NCBI RefSeq assembly: GCF_035497915.1
Contig: NZ_DATJCS010000051.1
Span: 138,810 to 202,809, forward strand
Source: Serpens sp035497915
GTDB taxonomy: Bacteria > Pseudomonadota > Gammaproteobacteria > Pseudomonadales > Pseudomonadaceae
Direction: 5' to 3'
Length of the DNA stretch: 64,000 nt
Part shown: positions 24,489-32,170 of the stretch, in pieces
Layout of the letters: every line of letters begins with the position of its first letter
Position numbering within the stretch: position 1 is the stretch's first letter
Notes under the pieces: model-generated
Databases searched by the model: none
What the model saw: only the letters and a program-made list of their open reading frames with translations
Told to the model about the DNA's origin: nothing
Translations under genes and position numbers: made by a program

Positions 24489-24518
24489 CGAAGGCGCACC
24501 GGGAGGGATGCGCCTTCG
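24489..24518 (-). terminator. Terminator after hupB, upstream of ppiD
   Basis: CGAAGGCGCA and TGCGCCTTCG form a perfect 10-bp stem (24489-24498 with 24509-24518) over a 10-base loop. On the - strand it is followed by TCCTTTT. It separates hupB from ppiD, implying a ppiD promoter in the remaining 58 bases or read-through. Confidence 0.7.
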
Positions 24519-24628
24519 CGTTAACCACGGAGTGGAGGGACTGTAGTTCAGGTTCCCGTTCTGACAAGCCAAGCTGGCCAGACTGCTCCGTTACCAGGCC
24601 GGTCGGGCCTGGCCTGGCGGAAAGACGC

Positions 24629-24901
24629 TTAGTTTACGGCGTCCTTCAGTGCCTTGCCCGGCTTGAAGCTCGGGATCTTGGCGGCTTCGATCTTGATCGG
24701 CTTGCCGGTCTGCGGGTTACGACCGGTACGGGCAGCGCGTTCCTTGACAGCGAAGGTACCGAAGCCCACCAGGACCACGGAATCACCTGCCTTCAGAGCA
24801 CCAGTGACGGATTCGATCACAGCGTCCAGCGCACGACCAGCAACGGCTTTCGGGATATCAGCAGATGCGGCGATGGCATCGATCAGTTCCGACTTGTTCA
24901 C
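24629..24901 (-). CDS. hupB: DNA-binding protein HU-beta
   Basis: A 90-residue nucleoid protein that bends and packs DNA. All HU landmarks are present: MNKSELIDAIAASAD, GFGTFAVKERAARTGRNPQT with the DNA-intercalating proline, and the closing PSFKPGKALKDAVN. Length is exact. It lies between lon and ppiD as in Pseudomonas. The upstream 127 bases are AT-rich and carry its own promoter region; GATAAGGGG directly precedes the ribosome-binding area. The hairpin downstream terminates the short transcript. Confidence 0.98.
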   Translation of the reverse strand: MNKSELIDAIAASADIPKAVAGRALDAVIESVTGALKAGDSVVLVGFGTFAVKERAARTGRNPQTGKPIKIEAAKIPSFKPGKALKDAVN

Positions 24902-25028
24902 TCTAAGTCCCCTTATCTAACTTTAATGAAGTTATTTTTTACCAACTAAAACTTGATTCCGCAGACCAACCTGTACTCGCGGCGACAACTAACCAGCGCC
25001 GGCAAACGGGTCGAGGAAGGTCTTTCGG

Positions 25029-27425
25029 TTAATGCGTGCTGACTCTCTCCTTGGAATCAGTCTCGCGGGTTTCATCCTTAGCTACCATGTCCGGAGCCGC
25101 ATCGGGCAAGGGCTCCGGGGCGTATTGCAGCGCAATTTGCAGGACCTCGTCAATCCATTTGACGGGCTTGATTTGCAGATCCTGTTTGATGTTTTCAGGA
25201 ATCTCCTTCAAATCCCGCACATTTTCCTCGGGAATGATCACCGTCTTGATGCCGCCACGACGCGCCGCCAGGAGCTTCTCCTTCAGACCGCCGATGGCCA
25301 GCACCTGACCGCGCAAGGTGATTTCGCCGGTCATGGCGACATCGGCGCGCACCGGAATCTGGGTCAGCGCCGACACCAGGGCCGTGCACAGGCCGATGCC
25401 TGCGCTGGGGCCGTCCTTGGGGGTCGCCCCTTCCGGCATGTGGATATGCACATCGCGCTTCTCATGGAAATCCAGCGGGATGCCCAGACTCTTGGCGCGA
25501 CTGCGCACCACGGTCAGGGCGGCGGTCATGGACTCGGCCATGACATCGCCCAGCGAACCGGTCTTGATCAGCTGTCCCTTGCCCGGCACCACGGCGGTTT
25601 CGATGGTCAGCAGTTCGCCACCGACCTGGGTCCAGGCCAGGCCGGTGACCTGCCCCACCTGGTCTTCCTGCTCGGCCAAGCCGTAGCGATACTTGCGTAC
25701 GCCCAGATAGTGTTCAAGCGAGTCCGGCGTCACCTCGACCTGGAAGCGCTTTTCCTTGATGTTCTCTTTCACCACCTTGCGACAGACCTTGGCGATCTGA
25801 CGCTCCAGGCCGCGCACACCTGCCTCGCGGGTGTAGTAGCGAATGACATCGCGGATCGTTTCCTCGCAGACAGTCAGCTCACTCGGCTTGAGACCGTTGG
25901 CGCGAATCTGCTTGGGCAGCAGGTACTTGATGGTGATGTTGACCTTCTCGTCCTCGGTGTAGCCCGGCAGGCGAATCACCTCCATGCGGTCCAGCAACGG
26001 CGCCGGAATGTTCATGGAGTTCGAGGTGCACACGAACATCACATCCGAAAGGTCGTAATCGACCTCCAGGTAATGGTCGTTGAAATGATGGTTCTGCTCG
26101 GGATCCAGCACCTCAAGCAGCGCGGAGGCTGGATCGCCGCGCATATCACTGCCCAGCTTGTCGATTTCATCCAGCAGGAACAGCGGGTTGCGTACACCGC
26201 CCTTGGTCATCTTCTGGATCAGACGGCCCGGCATGGAGCCGATGTAGGTGCGACGGTGGCCACGGATCTCCGCTTCGTCGCGCACGCCACCCAGCGCCAT
26301 GCGCACGAACTTGCGATTCGTGGAACGGGCGATGGACTCGGCCAGCGAGGTCTTGCCCACACCGGGCGGGCCGACCAGGCAGAGTACCGGCCCCTTGAGC
26401 TTCTTCACGCGCTTCTGCACGGCCAGGTACTCAAGGATGCGCTCCTTCACCTCCTCCAGGCCGTAATGGTCGGCGTCGAGGATTTCCTCAGCACGGGAAA
26501 GGTCCAGACGAACCTTGGTTTCCGCCTTCCACGGCACATTCAGCAGCCAGTCGAGATAGGAGCGCACCACCGTGGCCTCGGCGGACATCGGCGACATCTG
26601 CTTGAGCTTGTTCAGCTCGGTCAGTGCCTTGGCATGCGCCTCCTTGGGCAGGCCGGCATTCTCGATGCGCTTCTTCAGCTCATCGACTTCATTGTGGCCC
26701 TCGTCGATGTCGCCCAGCTCCTTCTGAATGGCCTTCATCTGCTCATTCAGGTAGTACTCGCGCTGGCTGCGCTCCATCTGCTTCTTGACGCGACCGCGAA
26801 TGCGCTTTTCGACCTGCAGCAGATCGATTTCCGAATCCAGCAGACCCAGCACGTATTCCACGCGGGCCGGCAGTTCGGTGATCTCGAGGATTTCCTGCTT
26901 CTGTTGCAGATTGAGCGCCATGTGCGCCGCCATGGTGTCGACCAGGCGGCTCGGCTCGTCGATGCTGTTCAGCGACGCCAAGACTTCCGCCGGAACCTTC
27001 TTGCCCAGCTGCACATACTGTTCGAACTGGTTCAGCAGGGTACGGCAGAACACTTCCGCCTCGCGTTCGGAAGTGGCCAGCTCGTCGAGCAGCGCGACCT
27101 CGACGCAACTGTGATCGTCGAGGGTGACGAAACGCTCGACGCGACCGCGCTGCTCGCCTTCCACCAGCACTTTAACGGTGCCGTCGGGCAGCTTGAGCAG
27201 TTGCAGGATGGTGGCGACCGTACCGACCTGGTAGAGCGCTTCCTGATCCGGATCGTCATCGCCGGGATTCTTCTGGGCCACCAGAAGGATCTGCTTGTCG
27301 CCCTTCATGGCTTCTTCCAGCGCCGCGATGGACTTTTCCCGCCCGACGAAAAGCGGAATCACCATGTGCGGATAGACCACGACATCACGCAACGGCAGGA
27401 GTGGCAATTCGATGGTTTTGTTCAT
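25029..27425 (-). CDS. lon: ATP-dependent protease Lon
   Basis: A 798-residue AAA+ serine protease. It has an N-terminal substrate-recognition domain beginning LPLLPLRDVVVYPHMVIPLF, a coiled-coil region (about 190-310), Walker A GPPGVGKT with LFLLDEIDKL as Walker B, and a C-terminal protease domain with the catalytic Ser in KDGPSAGIG and the paired Lys in the following GGLKEKLLAARRG region. It degrades misfolded and short-lived regulatory proteins in the cytosol. ATG at 27425 gives the family length; the longer upstream open frame is not conserved. A heat-shock-like promoter candidate lies 57 bases before it. Its neighbours are other quality-control genes. Confidence 0.98.
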   Translation of the reverse strand: MNKTIELPLLPLRDVVVYPHMVIPLFVGREKSIAALEEAMKGDKQILLVAQKNPGDDDPDQEALYQVGTVATILQLLKLPDGTVKVLVEGEQRGRVERFVTLDDHSCVEVALLDELATSEREAEVFCRTLLNQFEQYVQLGKKVPAEVLASLNSIDEPSRLVDTMAAHMALNLQQKQEILEITELPARVEYVLGLLDSEIDLLQVEKRIRGRVKKQMERSQREYYLNEQMKAIQKELGDIDEGHNEVDELKKRIENAGLPKEAHAKALTELNKLKQMSPMSAEATVVRSYLDWLLNVPWKAETKVRLDLSRAEEILDADHYGLEEVKERILEYLAVQKRVKKLKGPVLCLVGPPGVGKTSLAESIARSTNRKFVRMALGGVRDEAEIRGHRRTYIGSMPGRLIQKMTKGGVRNPLFLLDEIDKLGSDMRGDPASALLEVLDPEQNHHFNDHYLEVDYDLSDVMFVCTSNSMNIPAPLLDRMEVIRLPGYTEDEKVNITIKYLLPKQIRANGLKPSELTVCEETIRDVIRYYTREAGVRGLERQIAKVCRKVVKENIKEKRFQVEVTPDSLEHYLGVRKYRYGLAEQEDQVGQVTGLAWTQVGGELLTIETAVVPGKGQLIKTGSLGDVMAESMTAALTVVRSRAKSLGIPLDFHEKRDVHIHMPEGATPKDGPSAGIGLCTALVSALTQIPVRADVAMTGEITLRGQVLAIGGLKEKLLAARRGGIKTVIIPEENVRDLKEIPENIKQDLQIKPVKWIDEVLQIALQYAPEPLPDAAPDMVAKDETRETDSKERVSTH

Positions 27426-27481
27426 AACTCGACTCTGCGACGGCCGACGGCCGTGATCGGTGGGTTGCCCTTGCCGCCAAG

Positions 27482-27508
27482 ATGAGGGCGAACCTGGAAA
27501 AACACAAG
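27482..27508 (-). promoter_or_regulatory. Possible sigma-32 heat-shock promoter for lon
   Basis: On the - strand CTTGTG (27508-27503) is followed after 14 bases by CCCTCAT (27488-27482), resembling the sigma-32 consensus CTTGAA-N14-CCCCAT. It lies between the clpX terminator and the lon start, and lon is a known heat-shock gene. The match is partial. Confidence 0.4.
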
Positions 27509-27526
27509 CAAGGATCCGGAATGAAG

Positions 27527-27546
27527 AAGGGGCCCGCAGGCCCCTT
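27527..27546 (-). terminator. Intrinsic terminator after clpX
   Basis: AAGGGGCC (27527-27534) pairs with GGCCCCTT (27539-27546) over a 4-base loop. On the - strand the stem is followed by CTTC. It lies 4 bases after the clpX stop and separates clpX from lon. Confidence 0.75.
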
Positions 27547-27550
27547 TTTC

Positions 27551-28831
27551 TCACGCGTCCGGCGCTGCCTTGGCGGTAGGCTCGCTGTTCTCGTAGATGA
27601 GCAGCGGCTTGGAGGTGCCTTCGATGACATTCTCGTCGATGACCACCTTGCTGACGTCGCCCTGCGAGGGGATCTCGTACATGGTGTCCAGCAGGATGCC
27701 TTCGAGGATGGAGCGCAGGCCGCGCGCGCCGGTCTTGCGCTCGAGCGCGCGACGCGCCACGGCGCGCAACGCGTCGGGGCGGAACTCCAGATCCACGCCT
27801 TCCATTTCAAACAGCTTGGCGTACTGCTTGGTCAGCGCGTTCTTCGGCTCGGCGAGGATTTCGATCAAGGCCGCTTCGTCCAGCTCTTCGAGCGTGGCGA
27901 TCACCGGGAGGCGACCGACGAACTCGGGAATCAGTCCGAACTTGACCAGATCGTCGGGCGTCACTTCACGCAGCGAATCACCGACCGACTTGCCGGCATC
28001 CTTGCTGCGCACCTCGGCGGTGAAGCCGATGCCACCCTTGGTGGAGCGGCCCTGGATGACCTTCTCCAGGCCGGCGAAGGCGCCGCCGCAGATGAACAGG
28101 ATGTTGCGGGTGTCCACCTGCAGGAACTCCTGCTGGGGATGCTTGCGACCACCCTGCGGCGGAACGGAGGCAACCGTGCCTTCGATCAGCTTGAGCAGCG
28201 CCTGCTGCACGCCCTCGCCCGACACGTCGCGGGTGATTGAGGGGTTGTCCGACTTGCGCGAGATCTTGTCGATCTCGTCGATGTAGACGATGCCCATCTG
28301 GGCCTTCTCCACATCGTAGTCGCACTTCTGCAGCAGCTTCTGGATGATGTTCTCCACGTCCTCGCCCACATAACCGGCTTCGGTCAGTGTGGTGGCGTCG
28401 GCGATGGTGAACGGCACATTCAGCAGGCGCGCCAGGGTTTCGGCCAGCAGGGTCTTGCCCGAGCCGGTCGGGCCGATCAGCAAAATGTTGCTCTTGCCGA
28501 GCTCGACATCATCCTTCTTGTCCCGCTGGTTGAGGCGCTTGTAGTGGTTGTAGACGGCGACGGCCAGAATCTTCTTGGCACGCTCCTGACCGATCACATA
28601 CTGATCGAGGATCGCACTGATCTCCTTGGGCGTCGGCAATTTGTGCGCATTGCTCTCGGCCTGTGCTTCCTGCACCTCCTCGCGGATGATGTCGTTGCAC
28701 AGGTCTACGCACTCGTCGCAGATGAAGACAGAGGGTCCGGCGATCAGCTTGCGCACTTCATGCTGGCTCTTGCCGCAGAAGGAGCAATAAAGCAGCTTGC
28801 CGTTGTCCTCGCCATTGCGGGTATCAGTCAT
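27551..28831 (-). CDS. clpX: ATP-dependent Clp protease ATP-binding subunit ClpX
   Basis: A 426-residue AAA+ unfoldase that selects substrates and feeds them into ClpP. The N-terminal zinc domain has four cysteines (CSFCGKSQ, then CDECVDLC). The ATPase core shows Walker A GPTGSGKT, Walker B IVYIDEIDKI and the pore loop GYVGED. The IGF-type loop that docks to ClpP is present as KGGIGFTAEV. ATG at 28831 gives the standard length; an in-frame TTG 45 bases earlier is rejected. It lies 99 bases downstream of clpP and probably shares its transcript. Confidence 0.98.
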   Translation of the reverse strand: MTDTRNGEDNGKLLYCSFCGKSQHEVRKLIAGPSVFICDECVDLCNDIIREEVQEAQAESNAHKLPTPKEISAILDQYVIGQERAKKILAVAVYNHYKRLNQRDKKDDVELGKSNILLIGPTGSGKTLLAETLARLLNVPFTIADATTLTEAGYVGEDVENIIQKLLQKCDYDVEKAQMGIVYIDEIDKISRKSDNPSITRDVSGEGVQQALLKLIEGTVASVPPQGGRKHPQQEFLQVDTRNILFICGGAFAGLEKVIQGRSTKGGIGFTAEVRSKDAGKSVGDSLREVTPDDLVKFGLIPEFVGRLPVIATLEELDEAALIEILAEPKNALTKQYAKLFEMEGVDLEFRPDALRAVARRALERKTGARGLRSILEGILLDTMYEIPSQGDVSKVVIDENVIEGTSKPLLIYENSEPTAKAAPDA

Positions 28832-28930
28832 TCGGTCAATCCAATACGGTAGGCTTGAAACACAAGATGAGGGCAATCAGGGGCATTTTCAACCCTGCGG
28901 CGACCGGATATCCGACCGCCGCACACAGAA

Positions 28931-29566
28931 TTACAGCGCCAGTCGACGCTCGAGCACCTGGTCGATCAGTCCGTATTTGACCGCTTCTTCGCCGCTCATG
29001 AAGTTGTCCCGGTCGGTATCGCGGGCAATCACATCGATCGGCTGGTTGCAGTGGTGGGCCAGGATCCGGTTCAGACGCTCGCGGATGGTCAGGATTTCGC
29101 GGGCATGGATCTCGATGTCCGACGCCTGACCCTGGAAGCCGCCCAGCGGCTGGTGAATCATCATGCGCGAATGCGGCAGGCAGTAACGCTTGCCGGCGGC
29201 GCCGCCAGCCAACAGCAGCGCACCCATGCTGCAGGCCTGGCCGATGCAGTAGGTGGTCACGTCCGGCTTGATGAACTGCATGGTGTCGTAGATCGACATG
29301 CCGGCGGTCACCGAGCCGCCCGGCGAGTTGATGTACAGGTGGATGTCCTTGTCGGGGTTCTCCGCCTCGAGGAACAGCAGCTGCGCAACCACCAGGTTGG
29401 CCATGTAGTCCTCGACCTGGCCGACCAGGAAGATCACCCGCTCCTTGAGCAGGCGGGAATAGATGTCGTAGGCGCGCTCGCCGCGAGCGGACTGCTCGAT
29501 CACCATCGGCACCAGGCCACCGGCGGCCTGGATTTCAGGCATTTGCATAAAGGAATTGCGGGACAT
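28931..29566 (-). CDS. clpP: ATP-dependent Clp protease proteolytic subunit ClpP
   Basis: A 211-residue serine peptidase that forms the two-ring degradation chamber. The triad is Ser113 (GQACSMGALL), His138 (RMMIHQPLGG) and Asp187 (ARDTDRDN). The N-terminal propeptide region MSRNSFMQMPEIQAAGG precedes VPMVIEQSARGERAYDIYSR. ATG at 29566 matches the Pseudomonas-type N-terminus; an in-frame ATG 39 bases upstream also exists and sits nearer AGGGAG. It lies between tig and clpX on the - strand. A second, divergent ClpP-like gene sits upstream of tig. Confidence 0.98.
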   Translation of the reverse strand: MSRNSFMQMPEIQAAGGLVPMVIEQSARGERAYDIYSRLLKERVIFLVGQVEDYMANLVVAQLLFLEAENPDKDIHLYINSPGGSVTAGMSIYDTMQFIKPDVTTYCIGQACSMGALLLAGGAAGKRYCLPHSRMMIHQPLGGFQGQASDIEIHAREILTIRERLNRILAHHCNQPIDVIARDTDRDNFMSGEEAVKYGLIDQVLERRLAL

Positions 29567-29604
29567 TTCCAGCGATCGCTCCCTATTGAACGGTCCTAAA
29601 GACA

Positions 29605-29631
29605 CATAAGCCAGCGCTAGGCTGGCTTATG
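29605..29631 (-). terminator. Hairpin between tig and clpP
   Basis: CATAAGCCAGC (29605-29615) pairs perfectly with GCTGGCTTATG (29621-29631) over a 5-base loop. On the - strand it is followed by TGTCTTT. It ends 22 bases after the tig stop and could terminate most tig transcripts or process a tig-clpPX message. Confidence 0.75.
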
Positions 29632-29653
29632 CGGTGCTCGAGCGGGGGAAGAA

Positions 29654-30964
29654 TCAGGCGACTTGCGGAGCTTCCGCGGGCTTGACAGCTTCTTCATAGG
29701 AAACCGACTTGTCGGTCACCTTGGCCTTGCCGAGGACAGTATCTACAACTTGTTCTTCCAGTACAACCGAGCGAACTTCGTTCAGCTGCTTCTCGTTCTT
29801 CAGGTACCAGGCCACTACCTGCTCGGGCTCCTGGTAGGCCGAAGCCATTTCCTCGATCAGCGCGCGGACGCGGCTCTCGTCCGGCTTCAGTTCGTTCTGC
29901 TTGACCACCTCGGCGATGATCAGGCCCAGCACCACGCGACGCTTGGCCTGCTCTTCGAACAGCTCGGCCGGCAGGTTTTCCGGCTTGATGTTGCCGCCGA
30001 ACTGCTGCACAGCCTGGACGCGCAGACGGTTCACTTCGTCGGCGATCAGGGCCTTCGGCACTTCGACCGGGTTGGTTTCCAGCAGACCTTCCATGACCTG
30101 GTTCTTCACCTTGGTCTTGATGGCCTGACGCAGTTCACGCTCCATGTTCTTGCGGACTTCGGCGCGGAAACCTTCCAGGCCGCCTTCCTTCACGCCGAAC
30201 AGGGCGAAGAATTCGTCGTTCAGCTCCGGCAGAGCCGGGGCGGCAACGGCAGTTACATTGACGGTGAACTCGGCAGTCTTGCCGGCCAGATCGAGGTTCT
30301 GGTAGTCCTCGGGGAAGGTCGGGGTGATGACGCGCTCTTCACCGGCCTTCACGCCAACCAGGGCGTCTTCGAAGCCCGGGATCATGCGGCCCGAACCCAG
30401 CACCAGCGGCACGCCCTTGGCGGAGCCGCCAGCGAAGGCTTCGCCGTCGATCTTGCCCACGAAATCGATGGTGATCTGGTCACCATTCTCGGCGGCACGG
30501 TCGGCGGCCTCGAAACGGGTGTTCTGCTTGCGCAGGACGTCCAGCATGGTGTCGACGTCGGCATCGCCGACCTCGGCTTGCTGACGCTCGACGGCAATGC
30601 CTTCGAAGCCGGCCAGCTTGATTTCCGGGAACACTTCGAAGGTGGCGACGTATTCCAGATCCTTGCCCTTCTCGAACACCTTCGGCTCGATGGACGGGGC
30701 GCCTGCCGGGTTCAGTTTCTGCTCGACCACGGCTTCGTAGAAGGTTTCCTGGATCAGATCGCCCAGAGCCTCCTGACGGGCAGCACCTTCGTAACGCTGA
30801 CGAATGACGCTCATCGGCACCTTGCCCGGACGGAAGCCCGCAACCTTGGCGCGACGGGCAGTCTGCTGCAGGCTCTTGTCGACTGCGGATTCGATGCGTG
30901 CGGCCGGCACGCCGACAGTCATCCGGCGCTCAAGAGCGGAGGTGGCTTCTACAGAAACTTGCAT
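29654..30964 (-). CDS. tig: Trigger factor (ribosome-associated chaperone)
   Basis: A 436-residue chaperone and prolyl isomerase that binds the ribosome exit tunnel. The ribosome-binding signature is GFRPGKVPMSVIRQRYE (about 43-60). The FKBP-type domain follows (about 155-240; GDQITIDFVGKIDGE, then PGFEDALVGVKAGEE), and the rest is the helical C-terminal arm domain. ATG at 30964 with CGAGGAA upstream gives the standard length; a longer open frame is excluded. It heads the quality-control block tig-clpP-clpX-lon-hupB-ppiD. The C-terminal tail is Ala/Pro/Val-rich, as usual. Confidence 0.98.
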   Translation of the reverse strand: MQVSVEATSALERRMTVGVPAARIESAVDKSLQQTARRAKVAGFRPGKVPMSVIRQRYEGAARQEALGDLIQETFYEAVVEQKLNPAGAPSIEPKVFEKGKDLEYVATFEVFPEIKLAGFEGIAVERQQAEVGDADVDTMLDVLRKQNTRFEAADRAAENGDQITIDFVGKIDGEAFAGGSAKGVPLVLGSGRMIPGFEDALVGVKAGEERVITPTFPEDYQNLDLAGKTAEFTVNVTAVAAPALPELNDEFFALFGVKEGGLEGFRAEVRKNMERELRQAIKTKVKNQVMEGLLETNPVEVPKALIADEVNRLRVQAVQQFGGNIKPENLPAELFEEQAKRRVVLGLIIAEVVKQNELKPDESRVRALIEEMASAYQEPEQVVAWYLKNEKQLNEVRSVVLEEQVVDTVLGKAKVTDKSVSYEEAVKPAEAPQVA

Positions 30965-31176
30965 GGATATTCCTCGTTGCACAGACGTGGCGCCGGCCGT
31001 TCCGGCTTGATCAAGGGCATGCATTCTAGATGCACCCCGGGTGGAAGTCACCCCACGGAACGGATCGGCAGAAAGAGGCGGCGGGAACGGCGCGGCGGCA
31101 TTTCCCGACCTGTCAAAAATCGCAGGGCGGCGATTCTAGCCGGCGAAAGAGTGGCTTGTATACCGAGGCGTTGGCC

Positions 31177-31728
31177 TCAAGCGTGCACGCTGGCGCTCAT
31201 CGAGCCCTGCGGCATGCGCAGCTCGTCGACGGCATGGATCAGACCACAGGCCAGTGCCTCGTCCGGCCCGAGAATGCGCGGTGACGCGGTGAGATAGGTG
31301 GTGACGTCAAGCGGCTCGGCCGCACCCTGGGTGCGGTCCATGACGATCTGCTCATAAAGGAAGCGGTCGTGATCCATGCTCATGGCGTATTCGATCATGC
31401 GCGCATGATCGACGGCGCCATGCAGAGTCCAGTGGAACGGGTGAAACAGGAACTTGCTGAAGCGGCTCGCGGTGCGGCGCTCTCCGGCAAGAAAGATGAT
31501 GTTGCCCATCGATTCGACGGTCCCCAGGTTATGGGTATGCACCGGCACCGGTAGCGACATCAGGAAATTGAACAGCGAAAAGCCGTAGCTGCACTCCCCA
31601 CCCATGGTGGCGATCTTGATCACCAGCTCGCTGGCCTCCTGCTGGACGGCCTTGTTGCACTTGTCGATCAGTTGCCCAGTGGTCGAGGAGTTGATCGGGC
31701 CGGTGAAATGCACGACATAGGGAGTCAT
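31177..31728 (-). CDS. ClpP-like serine peptidase paralogue (Clp protease-like family)
   Basis: About 183 residues of the ClpP/crotonase-like fold, but far from true ClpP. It opens PYVVHFTGPINSSTTGQLID, has the oxyanion strand TMGGECSYGFSLFNFL and the nucleophile elbow TVESMGNIIFLAGERR with Ser73. His96 or His99 in LFHPFHW would be the base. A candidate Asp lies in the C-terminal DEALACGLIHAVDE region. This is the compact SDH-like/Clp protease-like group, whose members are not shown to join ClpX or ClpA. ATG at 31728 is chosen; an ATG at 31755 overlaps the upstream gene. It is coupled to a DUF2795-like gene and lies upstream of tig, 212 bases away. Confidence 0.75.
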   Translation of the reverse strand: MTPYVVHFTGPINSSTTGQLIDKCNKAVQQEASELVIKIATMGGECSYGFSLFNFLMSLPVPVHTHNLGTVESMGNIIFLAGERRTASRFSKFLFHPFHWTLHGAVDHARMIEYAMSMDHDRFLYEQIVMDRTQGAAEPLDVTTYLTASPRILGPDEALACGLIHAVDELRMPQGSMSASVHA

Positions 31729-31741
31729 GGGGTTTACCGAC

Positions 31742-31945
31742 TCAACGGGCGCCATAGCGTTTCAGGATGTCCGCCATGCTGCCGAAGTCCTGTGCAGGCA
31801 GAGCTTCGAGCATGCGCAGCACCGCTTCACTGGCGCCATTCTCCTTAGCCTTGCGAATCAGCCGGTCACGATCGGCGGGAAAATCCAGGCCATGCAGGTA
31901 GCGACTGACCTGCTCATCGGCCGCAGGTCCTTTCTCAAGGCTCAT
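31742..31945 (-). CDS. DUF2795-like small protein
   Basis: A 67-residue acidic/basic mixed protein. YLHGLDFPADRDRLIRKAKE, then GASEAVLRMLEALP and FGSMADILKRYG resemble DUF2795, a small helical module with a repeated x-L-x-x-L pattern often of unknown role. ATG at 31945 follows AGAGGGG on the - strand. The stop lies 13 bases before the ClpP-like gene start used here, or overlaps its alternative start, so the two form one operon. The region upstream is shared divergently with the nitrate transporter gene. Confidence 0.7.
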   Translation of the reverse strand: MSLEKGPAADEQVSRYLHGLDFPADRDRLIRKAKENGASEAVLRMLEALPAQDFGSMADILKRYGAR

Positions 31946-32170
31946 ACACCACCCCTCTATTCAACTTTCCTTCAGATGTATGGAGCCGCCACCCACGTAG
32001 GCAGTTCGACAGACCTAGCCGCTGGCGGACGGGCGGTGAGCCCGGTTTGCCCGCCGGGACTTCGCTGTCTACGCTGAAAAGCACTTTGGTGCCGCCCCGG
32101 CTGTGTGGCGCCTGCGCAGGCAAGACCACTCGGGCGCCGCGCCCGATGCAACGGGACGGGAGCAAGCACC

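Noticed and set aside
25032..27485. Very long open frame on the + strand opposite lon
   Set aside because: It is the antisense shadow of a highly conserved gene in GC-rich DNA; the composition is Gln/His/Leu/Arg-rich and no domain is recognisable.
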